From: Candidatus Woesebacteria bacterium
Lineage (GTDB): Bacteria; Patescibacteriota; Microgenomatia; UBA8517
Direction: 5' to 3'
Length of the DNA: 17,806 nt
NCBI GenBank assembly: GCA_026394855.1
Contig: JAPLZT010000017.1
Span: 1-17,806 of the forward strand
Below the pieces are notes generated by a model, which was not told the DNA's origin, did no database searches, and saw only the letters and a program-made list of their open reading frames with translations. Below are positions 5,492 through 12,352 of the stretch, piece by piece. Positions within the stretch are counted from its first letter, which is position 1. Each line of letters opens with the position of its first letter. The position numbers and the translations under genes are program-made.

Positions 5492-6031
5492 TTATTTATT
5501 GAGCAAAAATAACGAAAGCGCTGCCAAAGTCGGAGCGTTTTTTATCTTATTATTTTTTACTAGTTCTTTTACTGTTTTTAACGGTAAAGAAATAACATTA
5601 AGATCCTTCTCGGTTGGCTCAAGTTTTTGTTTTCCTTTAACTAGATTGCTTCCCTTAAATATATATATTTTTTGTTCTAGAAAACCCGATGAGGTACAAG
5701 CTTCACCAAGGAAAGTAATACTACCTTTAAATCCAACCTCTTCTTCAAATTCTCTCTTGGCGGCGTCTTTAGGAGTTTCATTTTCTTCAACAAATCCTTG
5801 AGGAAATTCCAGAGAGCGTTCATCTAAGGCGTATCTATATTGTTCGACAAAAATGAGGTTTTTGTTAACTTGAGGTATTACAATAACTATGTCCCTTCTG
5901 TTGACAATCTCATATGAAGCGGCACTTCCATCTGGTTTTATGAAGCTATCTTTCCTTAAAATAAGCCACTTACTTTTATAGATTGTTTTTGTCGAAGTAA
6001 TTTTTGCTTTTTTCGAGATCGTATATGACAT
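5492..6031 (-). CDS. Nudix hydrolase, ADP-ribose-pyrophosphatase-like
   Basis: This 179-aa protein has a complete Nudix box at residues 79-101 (GFVEENETPKDAAKREFEEEVGF), matching GX5EX7REUXEEXGU. The preceding LEFPQG and the N-terminal beta-rich half (KWLILRKDSFIKPDG, IVIVIPQVNKNLIFVEQYRYAL) are typical of the ADP-ribose/NDP-sugar pyrophosphatase branch, which cuts NDP-X to NMP plus X-phosphate with Mg2+. It is the middle gene of a minus-strand operon: the cytidylyltransferase ends 9 bp before it and the kinase begins 1 bp after it. In that setting it may clear unwanted or excess nucleotide-activated product, or supply the phosphorylated precursor. No SD is visible, so translation is probably coupled. 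Confidence 0.9.
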   Translation of the reverse strand: MSYTISKKAKITSTKTIYKSKWLILRKDSFIKPDGSAASYEIVNRRDIVIVIPQVNKNLIFVEQYRYALDERSLEFPQGFVEENETPKDAAKREFEEEVGFKGSITFLGEACTSSGFLEQKIYIFKGSNLVKGKQKLEPTEKDLNVISLPLKTVKELVKNNKIKNAPTLAALSLFLLNK

Positions 6032-6040
6032 ACTGTGTAA

Positions 6041-6565
6041 TTACTCATATCCTATCATTTTTAAAAGGTTGGTGGTGGAGTTTCTCCTATTAATATTAAC
6101 TGCCAGTAACTTTATTCCTGCCTCATTCGCTAGATCTCTTTTTTGGTCAATCAGCGGGTTCCAGGACATAACTGCTAGTAAATCAGGGTTTAGCTCACGA
6201 TACCTTTTAATATAAATTTCTGGGTTTCCGCCACAAATTGGTATATCATCGTATCCAAACACAAAATTTACCGGTTGGAGTGCTGATAGGAAAGCGAGCC
6301 TGATTTCTAGAGGATTAAAGGGCCTGTTTGCGCCTTTACTAAGACGAGCGTATTCGTCTGTTTCAACGCCGACGAAAAGTAGATTTCCCGCTGATTTAGC
6401 CTGTGTGAGGTAGTCAATATGACCAATATGAACAATGTCAAAAACACCGGATGCTAAAACCACACGCAAGTCTTTCCCGCGGTTTTCCCTGATTCTCGAT
6501 ATCGCTTCTTGATAGTTTATTGTTTTACCCTCAATAAGGGTTTTTACATCGATTTCTGGTGACAT
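6041..6565 (-). CDS. Cytidylyltransferase-family nucleotidyltransferase (TagD/RfaE-C-like)
   Basis: This 174-aa protein carries the nucleotidyltransferase signature VVLASGVFDIVHIGHIDYL, with HIGH at residues 46-49, followed by GNLLFVGVETDEYARLSKG and the RPFNPLEIRLAFLSALQPVNFV motif. A C-terminal RRNSTTNLLKMI corresponds to the ISTT element of this superfamily. It transfers a nucleotide (CTP or ATP) onto a phosphorylated alcohol or sugar. Relatives include glycerol-3-phosphate cytidylyltransferase and the adenylyltransferase half of HldE; motif reading cannot choose between CTP and ATP. It is the first gene of the operon with the Nudix and kinase genes, and the kinase could provide its phosphorylated substrate. 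An N-terminal extension of about 30 residues precedes the core, and the start at 6565 has no clear SD. Confidence 0.87.
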   Translation of the reverse strand: MSPEIDVKTLIEGKTINYQEAISRIRENRGKDLRVVLASGVFDIVHIGHIDYLTQAKSAGNLLFVGVETDEYARLSKGANRPFNPLEIRLAFLSALQPVNFVFGYDDIPICGGNPEIYIKRYRELNPDLLAVMSWNPLIDQKRDLANEAGIKLLAVNINRRNSTTNLLKMIGYE

Positions 6566-6652
6566 ATTATTTGAGGGTATTCTCTCATATTGTGTCTAAA
6601 TTTCAAACTGTTAGTAAAAAGATGAGGGTTGGAGGACAAAATGTCCGAATAT

Positions 6653-6681
6653 TTGATTAATTTGTGTTCTTTTAGTATATT
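6653..6681 (+). promoter_or_regulatory. Sigma-70-type promoter TTGATT-N17-TATATT for the dehydrogenase at 6689
   Basis: -35 TTGATT (6653-6658), a 17-bp spacer and -10 TATATT (6676-6681). Seven bases separate the -10 from the ATG at 6689, so the transcript should begin at or one base before the start codon. This supports 6689 rather than 6629 as the start. Confidence 0.7.
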
Positions 6682-6688
6682 TCAATTC

Positions 6689-7534
6689 ATGAAAAAAATA
6701 GCGGTGATTGGTACGGGCATTATGGGTAGTGGCATTGCGAAGAATTTCCTTAAGAAAGGCTACAAAGTCTACATTTGGAACAGAAGCAAGAGCAGGCTTA
6801 AAAACTTAATAAAAATGGGCGGAGTTGCAACAAATAATCCATTTAAAGCGACTCAAAAAGCGGATATTGTTTTTGAAGTAACAGCCAATGATAAGTCATC
6901 AAAATTAGTTTGGACTGGCAAAGACGGGATTCTATCGGGAGCAGACTCCAAAAAGGTTTTTATAACCTGTGCCACACTATCGGTTTCTTGGACGGATAAA
7001 TTAACAAATATTTGCAAAAAGAAGGGATTAACTTTTTTTGACATGCCAATGACTGGTAGCAGAATTGGAGCTGAGTCAGGAAAATTAACTTTATTGGTTG
7101 GTGGAGATAAAAAGAAACTAGAAACGATTAAAAAGGATTTAGGTACTATAAGCGAAAAGATATTCTATTTCGGTAAAGGGGGTTCCGGAATGCGTTACAA
7201 GCTTCTCCTTAACACCCTTCAGGCAATACATATTATTGGACTTGGTGAAGTTTTAAACGTGGCTAAAAAAGCGGGATTAAATATTAAAGCCGTTGGAGAT
7301 GCATTAGCTGAAAGGCCTGGCGGTACAGCGACAAATCTTGCTTGGATAGGCTATCAAAAAGAACCCAACCCTACAAACTTTTCAGTTAAATTGATTACAA
7401 AAGATTTGATTTACGCAAAACAACTTGCAAAGGGACTAAAAAGCCCGCTTCTAGATAAGGTTTTAAAAAAATACAGAAGTGCAATAAGAAAAAATTTAGG
7501 GCAAAAAGACTGGACAGTGGTTAATAGAACTTGA
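6689..7534 (+). CDS. 3-hydroxyisobutyrate-dehydrogenase-type NAD(P)-dependent oxidoreductase
   Basis: From the ATG at 6689 this is 281 aa, close to the 285-300 of the beta-hydroxyacid dehydrogenase family. MKKIAVIGTGIMGSGIAKNF is the Rossmann dinucleotide motif (GTGIMG at 8-13), with NRS after the second strand (residues 31-33), where NADP-dependent members often carry Arg. PMTGSRIGAESGKLTLLVGG (120-139) is the substrate-binding signature, and Lys171 with Asn175 in RYKLLLN is the catalytic pair. Such enzymes reduce aldehydes or semialdehydes to alcohols or hydroxyacids, or the reverse; succinic semialdehyde and glyoxylate reductases belong here. Next to a Ppd-like decarboxylase it would be a natural consumer of the aldehyde product, but this is inference. 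The upstream in-frame start at 6629 would add 20 residues lacking family features and is rejected. Confidence 0.9.
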   Translation: MKKIAVIGTGIMGSGIAKNFLKKGYKVYIWNRSKSRLKNLIKMGGVATNNPFKATQKADIVFEVTANDKSSKLVWTGKDGILSGADSKKVFITCATLSVSWTDKLTNICKKKGLTFFDMPMTGSRIGAESGKLTLLVGGDKKKLETIKKDLGTISEKIFYFGKGGSGMRYKLLLNTLQAIHIIGLGEVLNVAKKAGLNIKAVGDALAERPGGTATNLAWIGYQKEPNPTNFSVKLITKDLIYAKQLAKGLKSPLLDKVLKKYRSAIRKNLGQKDWTVVNRT

Positions 7535-7556
7535 TTTTTCCCCACGTAGGTATAGT

Positions 7557-7571
7557 TTGCAAAACTTGACC
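7557..7571 (+). repeat. Third copy of the TTGCAAAACTTGACC element
   Basis: Fifteen bases identical to the repeats flanking hicBA. Here the first six bases act as a plausible -35. No further copy was seen on either strand. Confidence 0.85.
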
Positions 7572-7585
7572 TATAAACCTATAAT
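7557..7585 (+). promoter_or_regulatory. Promoter TTGCAA-N17-TATAAT for the 556-aa surface protein
   Basis: -35 TTGCAA (7557-7562), a 17-bp spacer and a perfect -10 TATAAT (7580-7585). The predicted +1 is near 7592, giving a leader of about 12-18 nt with no SD. Confidence 0.65.
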
Positions 7586-7603
7586 ACAAAGTGTACGCGG
7601 TGT

Positions 7604-9274
7604 ATGGATATGAAAGATAAAGAACCGAAGATTCATCCGTTGGTTAAGTTGGGTAGAGCTCTTGGCATAGTTGCCCTTGCTGTAGGCCAAGTTAGGTGCA
7701 ATCCGCCATCCGCAACACCCGAGGCAACTTCAACAGATTTCCCTTCCACCTTAACAGTTGAGCCCCCTGAGCCTTCTGTAGGATTTGAGCCGTTAACCCG
7801 AACTCCCGATGCCGTATATACACCAGCCGTAGAAACCCCAATACCCGCTGAATCAGGATTGGGCACGTTTCGTGCACCGACACTTGAACAGTTGGCCGTT
7901 CCTGTCGGGGAAGGCGGTCCCCTACCCGAATATGCCCAAAGCTATTACAATGTAATGGATCAAATAAAGATAAATGTTGCGCAAAAGGTTGGTGTTGATC
8001 CTAATAAAGTTGAGACCCGCTACTGGGATAATAAAGGCAGTCAGGATGCTTTCGGCTGGATGCTTTACTACAAAATAGACGGCGGAGGGGTGATATGGCC
8101 TCTTAAGCCTGATGGAGCCCTTGCCGACTACCCTGCATATTTTGAAGGCCAGGTTCAACCGGACGGATCTCTGGTAAACCTTAGAATTAATTCCGACTAC
8201 AATAATTGGGTAGTTGTAGGTGAAAATGCGGCCGCTATTTTTGGAGGAACTTTGCCTGTCATAGTTGACTCTCCTGTTGGTGGTATTTATTCAAGATGGT
8301 TTAGACCGGGTGGTCAACCGGAGGGTTATGCCCAAGAGTTCCTGCAATGGCAAATGACTCCAGGAGTTTCAATTCCACTTCCTGAAGGTCTATCAAATCT
8401 TCCCGATGGCTTTGTCCCTGTACGCAATGAAGATAACACTTGGGGAATAGGAAGAGAAGTAAACGGAGAGACAGTAGAAATTCCGGGAATTGCCTTTAGT
8501 GAAAACAAATTTATGTTGAATTTAGGCGATGGAGAAACTCTTGACATAACCGACGACATAAATGCAATTAAAATTGTAGACCATCCATCAGGCGCAGAGA
8601 TAATAGATATGGGTGAGCGGACGGGCTTTGTCTGGAAAGGGGATAAATGGGCCGAAATTTTACTGCAAATTAAATTTGAAACAGACGGGACAAAATTCAA
8701 TGAATTTCCAGTAGTAAATTATGAGGATGTTACCTCCGGAGCTTTAGCTGAATCCGAACGCCTAGCAACCCAGCCTTTTCCAGAAGGCGTAGAACCAGTG
8801 AATAATTATTATTACGATTCAAATTATGGCACGATATACCCCAATTATGATCCACAAATAGGTTATGAGTTTTCCATTCATCTTGAAAAATTTCCAATGC
8901 GTTATGTATATTTCTATCAAACAAAAATCGGAGACGTTCCTGTGGTAATGGCAACTTTACAGGTATTAAATAAGGATAATTCTTCTGTATTTATTCATAT
9001 AGTTGAAAGTCGAGATTTTCTTGAAAGTCAAAAGAATTGGTGGACCAACAATATTCAATTACGACGTAGACCTGTTTTTGGTTTAGCACTTGGCGGTACC
9101 GAATATAACTACTGCGAGGATGGGTGGTCAGAAGCAGCAAAACAAGTGTGCGGTTTGAACGCTCCCCATAAAGCTTATTTGCAGGAATTATCGCAGAAAT
9201 GGATAACAGAACAAAAAATACCTGAAGAGCTTGAAGGGGTTTTATTTACACTTCAAAGTGGAAGATGGTATTAG
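7604..9274 (+). CDS. Large exported or membrane-anchored protein of unknown function (556 aa)
   Basis: The N-terminus has a basic stretch and a short hydrophobic core (LVKLGRALGIVALAVGQV), then a Cys at 32 and a Pro/Thr/Ser/Glu-rich linker to about residue 85. That is the layout of a lipoprotein or signal-peptide protein with an extended cell-wall spacer. The residues before the Cys (QVR) do not fit a standard lipobox, so lipidation is doubtful. The rest is a roughly 470-residue ectodomain rich in Tyr, Trp and Gly, with beta-strand-like segments (RYWDNKGSQDAFGWMLYYKIDG, GDGETLDITDDINAIKIVD) and only two further Cys (NYCED and KQVCGL) near the end, likely a disulfide. I recognise no domain. 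It has its own promoter built on the TTGCAAAACTTGACC element and is followed by two more exported proteins. Two ATGs compete as the start (7604, 7610). Confidence 0.8.
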   Translation: MDMKDKEPKIHPLVKLGRALGIVALAVGQVRCNPPSATPEATSTDFPSTLTVEPPEPSVGFEPLTRTPDAVYTPAVETPIPAESGLGTFRAPTLEQLAVPVGEGGPLPEYAQSYYNVMDQIKINVAQKVGVDPNKVETRYWDNKGSQDAFGWMLYYKIDGGGVIWPLKPDGALADYPAYFEGQVQPDGSLVNLRINSDYNNWVVVGENAAAIFGGTLPVIVDSPVGGIYSRWFRPGGQPEGYAQEFLQWQMTPGVSIPLPEGLSNLPDGFVPVRNEDNTWGIGREVNGETVEIPGIAFSENKFMLNLGDGETLDITDDINAIKIVDHPSGAEIIDMGERTGFVWKGDKWAEILLQIKFETDGTKFNEFPVVNYEDVTSGALAESERLATQPFPEGVEPVNNYYYDSNYGTIYPNYDPQIGYEFSIHLEKFPMRYVYFYQTKIGDVPVVMATLQVLNKDNSSVFIHIVESRDFLESQKNWWTNNIQLRRRPVFGLALGGTEYNYCEDGWSEAAKQVCGLNAPHKAYLQELSQKWITEQKIPEELEGVLFTLQSGRWY

Positions 9275-9324
9275 TACTCCCCTAGAGTTTTATTAAAAAA
9301 AGTGCTAGGCTAAAGTTTAGGCAT

Positions 9325-9612
9325 ATGTCTAAACGGATTATCTTCATTTTCGTGATTATTTCTTTTGTTTTGACATTATTGATTGGCGGAGGGCTGTATT
9401 GGCTGAAAAAACTGGAAAAGAAAGAAAACGGTATTGGCAGCGATAAAATCGAAGTAAGTAACATAACGTGCGATCTTAACGGTAAAACATATCAACAGGG
9501 TGAAAATTTTTTGTTTCGTTTGAATTCAGAGTGCAGTAATTGTGTTTGTAGCAGAAACGGGATTGTAACATGCGAGAAAGCTAATTGTCCTGAAGGATCA
9601 CTAAATGAATAA
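9325..9612 (+). CDS. Membrane-anchored mini-protein with a VWC-like Cys-rich domain (95 aa)
   Basis: Residues 4-26 (RIIFIFVIISFVLTLLIGGGLYW) form one transmembrane helix, followed by a charged linker and a compact Cys domain from about 45 to 90: ITCDLNGKTYQQGENF, SECSNCVCSRNG, IVTCEKANCPE. The spacing C...NG..Y..GE.F......C..C.C..NG.V.C....C (Cys 49, 70, 73, 75, 83, 88) is the pattern of the first half of a von Willebrand factor type C / chordin-like domain, known best from extracellular animal proteins. In the predicted topology the domain lies outside the cell. The gene overlaps the next (686-aa Cys-rich secreted protein) by 8 bp, so the two are co-translated and may act together. A weak -10 (TAAAGT, 9311-9316) lies 8 bp before the ATG. 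Confidence 0.82.
   Translation: MSKRIIFIFVIISFVLTLLIGGGLYWLKKLEKKENGIGSDKIEVSNITCDLNGKTYQQGENFLFRLNSECSNCVCSRNGIVTCEKANCPEGSLNE
9593..9597 (+). promoter_or_regulatory. Shine-Dalgarno AAGGA for the 686-aa protein
   Basis: AAGGA, seven bases before the ATG at 9605, inside the last codons of the preceding gene. It supports the overlapping start. Confidence 0.6.
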
Positions 9613-11665
9613 AAAATTGAAACTATTAATTATTGGTCTAACGTTTGGTTTGCTGACATTCTTAAATAGTGGATCGGAAAACGCCAAAGTAATGGCAACA
9701 GATTGTTGCAACAATAATCAGTGCGTTGCTATTTATGGCGCGTCTTATTTTTGTAACGGAGTCGGAGTTCCCTGTCCTCCTAACACAGGGACCTGTAAAG
9801 TTACCACTACAGACCCTTATAATTACTGTACAAGTTGGACTGACTGGGGTAATTGTCATCCAGAGGGGAGTGGGTGCCTTGAAACCCGATATTGCCAAGC
9901 GCCGTCCTGGATGACATATTATTATCAAATCAGGGCGTGCACTTGTCCTCCGCCGGTGTGTAATCCGGGGGCGACGACTTGCGGGGCGTGTTCGGGTGGA
10001 GTGCGGAGTTGTACCAATGGCTGCGATACTTGGAATGACTACAATTGCGCTACACCGCCGCCTACGCCCACTCCTACTTGTACTCCCACCTGCACTGCTA
10101 ATTTAGGTTGTGGTTGTCATGACGCAAGTTGTAATGGAGGAACAGCTTATCCTGCTCCTTACTGTACTAACAATGGTTGTGGTTGTACTCCAACTTGTAG
10201 TGGAGGATCAGGTCCTGCTCCTTACTGTACTAACAATGGTTGTGGTTGTACTCCAACTTGTAGTGGAGGATCAGGTCCTGCTCCCAGCTGCACTGCTAAT
10301 TCAGGTTGTGGTTGTCATGACGCAAGTTGTAATGGAGGAACAGCTTATCCCGGTCCCTCCTGCACTGCTAATTCAGGTTGTGGTTGTCATGACGCAGATT
10401 GTAATGGAGGAACAGCTTATCCTGGTCCCCGCTGTACTGCTAATTTAGGTTGTGGTTGCCATGACGCAAGCTGTACCGGAGGAACAGCTTATCCTGCTCC
10501 ATCATGTTCCCATATATGCGGTTGCTCTTCCATAAATTGCAGTGGAGGAATAGGTTATCCTGATCCTTACTGTAAAAGCAGCTGTACATATGGTTGTTCT
10601 TCCACAAGCTGTAGTGGAGGAGTGTGCGGCATCCCTTCCTGCACTCTTAGTATTAATCCTGCGGGAAGCATAATGGTTCATGGAGATACCGGATCATTTA
10701 CTGCTTCTGTATCCAATATTGCATATGGTATAGTCTCCAATGTTTCTTTTTCTTCAAGTAATACCGGTATTGTTAGTATAAGTCCTGCATCAGACTCGTC
10801 TTCTCCCTATATAACTTCCGCAACTGCAGTTTTTCCGGGGACAGCTATATTGACCGCTTCGGCAACTATGAATGGGGAAGCCGTGAGATGTTCGAATATT
10901 TTAAATATAACAGTTAATCCCAGGGGTCCCTGGTGGCAGGTTGTTGATGCCGATGTTCAAACAAAAGAAAGTTTAAATTCGGACGTTCCGCCAACCCTTT
11001 ATTTTGGCCTTCCCGGCCTGGGGGGATTTCCCGGAGTTGCCAAATACGGAGGGTCAACTTCTCTTTCCTCGGGAAATGTATCAGCCATGCACTGGTTGGC
11101 AAATTCTTCGTATTCTCCACCTAACAACAAGGTTCAAGACTACGCATATTTCAGAAGACTTATACCTGAAGGTGTTCTACAGCCAATTCCATCAAGTAGT
11201 GTTATTGGGTCATGTTCACCTTCTTCAGATGGGTATTGCTGGTATGAATATGATGGATCAACAACCGGACTTCCCTTTAGAATAACCTCTGATATCAGTT
11301 TGACTGATGGAAAGAAAGTGGTACTTTTTGTAAAAGGGGCCGATTTAAATATTGAAGGAAAGATAACTTACACTTCAGGAAAAAGCATTTTTGTGGCTTT
11401 GGTTGATAAAAATATAAATATTAGTTCTGATGACTTAATGGGTTTTTTCCTTGCCGACGAAAACATATCCACAGGAATTTCTGCAAATCCACTTCATCTT
11501 AAGGGATCTGTAGCGGCTTTAGGAGGCTTTAATCTTCAAAGAAATTTGGTTTCTTTAAATCTGACGAAAGCTTCCGAGGTATTTGAATATGATCCTGCCA
11601 GTGCCTTTCTTTTTCCGCCAAAACTCTCCATGGAAAAGACAAGATGGAAGGAAGTGGCACCATAA
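9605..11665 (+). CDS. Secreted Cys-repeat surface protein with Ig-like and C-terminal domains (686 aa)
   Basis: Residues 1-31 are a signal peptide (KKLKLLIIGLTFGLLTFL ... AKVMA). Next comes a Cys-rich, aromatic region (to about 150), a Pro/Thr linker (PPPTPTPTCTPT), then eight tandem 21-24-residue units (162-345), each starting with Cys and carrying a GCGC-x-x-x-x-C-x-GG core and a PAP/PGP end. From 346 to about 440 there is a beta-sandwich resembling a bacterial Ig-like (BIG2-type) domain: SINPAGSIMVHGDTGSFTAS, VSFSSSNTGIVSIS, GTAILTASA. The last roughly 245 residues begin PWWQVVDADVQTKESLNSDV and end in SMEKTRWKEVAP, a tail I associate with large exported proteins of Microgenomates, of unknown function. 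It is probably displayed on the cell surface and stabilised by many disulfides. The stop is 17 bp from the convergent phosphatase gene. Confidence 0.85.
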   Translation: MNKKLKLLIIGLTFGLLTFLNSGSENAKVMATDCCNNNQCVAIYGASYFCNGVGVPCPPNTGTCKVTTTDPYNYCTSWTDWGNCHPEGSGCLETRYCQAPSWMTYYYQIRACTCPPPVCNPGATTCGACSGGVRSCTNGCDTWNDYNCATPPPTPTPTCTPTCTANLGCGCHDASCNGGTAYPAPYCTNNGCGCTPTCSGGSGPAPYCTNNGCGCTPTCSGGSGPAPSCTANSGCGCHDASCNGGTAYPGPSCTANSGCGCHDADCNGGTAYPGPRCTANLGCGCHDASCTGGTAYPAPSCSHICGCSSINCSGGIGYPDPYCKSSCTYGCSSTSCSGGVCGIPSCTLSINPAGSIMVHGDTGSFTASVSNIAYGIVSNVSFSSSNTGIVSISPASDSSSPYITSATAVFPGTAILTASATMNGEAVRCSNILNITVNPRGPWWQVVDADVQTKESLNSDVPPTLYFGLPGLGGFPGVAKYGGSTSLSSGNVSAMHWLANSSYSPPNNKVQDYAYFRRLIPEGVLQPIPSSSVIGSCSPSSDGYCWYEYDGSTTGLPFRITSDISLTDGKKVVLFVKGADLNIEGKITYTSGKSIFVALVDKNINISSDDLMGFFLADENISTGISANPLHLKGSVAALGGFNLQRNLVSLNLTKASEVFEYDPASAFLFPPKLSMEKTRWKEVAP
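10091..10639 (+). repeat. In-frame tandem repeat, eight units of 63-72 bp, coding for the Cys repeats
   Basis: Unit borders fall at 10091, 10163, 10226, 10289, 10361, 10433, 10505 and 10571, with lengths 72, 63, 63, 72, 72, 72, 66 and 69 bp. Units 2 and 3 are nearly identical in DNA (63 bp), and units 1, 4, 5 and 6 are close copies, which implies recent duplication. Units 7 and 8 have diverged. All length differences are multiples of three, so the frame is preserved. Confidence 0.92.
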
Positions 11666-11682
11666 ACGGAACAATTAATCAT

Positions 11683-12306
11683 TTAAATGTGAGAAGTATC
11701 ATTCCAGTTGACAAGAGTCCATCCCCATCTGTCTGTATACTCACAAACTGTAATTCCGGTATTTTTAAGCCATAAATGTTCCCTTAATTGTAAAAATATT
11801 TCCGGAGTTAAACTTTTCCCGAATATTGCTTTACAGACGATCATTTTTATCATGGTTGCGTGGGATATGCATAAAACGTTTTGCTCTTTGTGATGCAAAA
11901 GTAGATGTTCAAGCACTCCTTCTGCTCTTCTATTTAATTCTTCAAAAGTTTCTTCATCCGAATAACGCCCATCTCCTTTGATAAATTTATTTCTGGCTAA
12001 TTCCTTAATTTTTAAGATCCTTTCGTCTTCTGCCGGTTTTCCCCAGATTTCACTCGGATTTCGTATTTCTTTCAAATTTTCCCAGGACTCAACAGGAATT
12101 TTTAACTGATCGGAGATTATTTCCGCTGTTTGCTTTGCCCTGACCATTGAGCTTGAATAGATAACGTCGATTCTGTGTTTTTTAAGTCTTTCAGCAAGAA
12201 CCTGACCCTGTTTAACTCCTTCTTCGGAAAGGGGAACCTCAGGGCCTTGATGGAGCCCTTTTTTATTTCCTTCAGATTCCCCGTGTCTTATAAAATAAAT
12301 TATCAT
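11683..12306 (-). CDS. Histidine phosphatase superfamily protein (phosphoglycerate-mutase-like)
   Basis: From the ATG at 12306 this is 207 aa. MIIYFIRHGESEGN carries the catalytic RHG (His8), IYSSSMVRAKQTAEII has the conserved phosphate-pocket Arg, an acid residue follows in ENLKEIRNPSEIWG, and NVLCISHATMIKM supplies the second catalytic His. These are the branch-1 features of cofactor-dependent phosphoglycerate mutases and broad phosphatases such as CobC/PhoE-like enzymes, which pass a phosphate through a phospho-His. The length fits a small-molecule phosphatase rather than a glycolytic mutase (about 230-250 aa). A TTG at 12312 would add two residues and is less likely. It is divergent from another histidine phosphatase 46 bp away and convergent with the 686-aa gene. 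Confidence 0.92.
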   Translation of the reverse strand: MIIYFIRHGESEGNKKGLHQGPEVPLSEEGVKQGQVLAERLKKHRIDVIYSSSMVRAKQTAEIISDQLKIPVESWENLKEIRNPSEIWGKPAEDERILKIKELARNKFIKGDGRYSDEETFEELNRRAEGVLEHLLLHHKEQNVLCISHATMIKMIVCKAIFGKSLTPEIFLQLREHLWLKNTGITVCEYTDRWGWTLVNWNDTSHI

Positions 12307-12317
12307 TTTCAAACCTA

Positions 12318-12346
12318 ATATTATCTTAGATATATGTTAAACTCAA
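12318..12346 (-). promoter_or_regulatory. Weak promoter TTGAGT-N17-TAATAT for the minus-strand phosphatase
   Basis: On the minus strand, -35 TTGAGT (12346-12341), a 17-bp spacer and -10 TAATAT (12323-12318). The predicted +1 is near 12311, a leader of about 5 nt before ATG 12306. It overlaps the -10 proposed for the divergent gene. Confidence 0.4.
12335..12343 (+). promoter_or_regulatory. Possible extended -10 (TGTTAAACT) for the phosphatase at 12353
   Basis: TGT plus TAAACT (12338-12343) lies nine bases before the ATG. It resembles the hicB extended -10 (TGTTATACT). No clear -35. Confidence 0.4.
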
Positions 12347-12352
12347 ATCGAA

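Noticed and set aside
6629..6688. 20-residue N-terminal extension of the dehydrogenase
   Set aside because: It lacks family similarity, precedes a perfect Rossmann start (MKKIAVIGTG), and overlaps the promoter ending at 6681.
7566..7585. TTGACC at 7566 as the -35 for TATAAT at 7580
   Set aside because: The spacer is only 8 bp. TTGCAA at 7557 gives 17 bp and matches the arrangement at 3122.
10110..10448. 112-residue open frame inside the Cys repeats
   Set aside because: It is an out-of-frame by-product of the DNA repeats; the protein is a low-complexity Val/Leu string with no start signals.
10091..10639. CRISPR-like or non-coding tandem repeat
   Set aside because: All unit lengths are multiples of three, the frame is continuous with the secreted protein, and no unique spacers separate the units.
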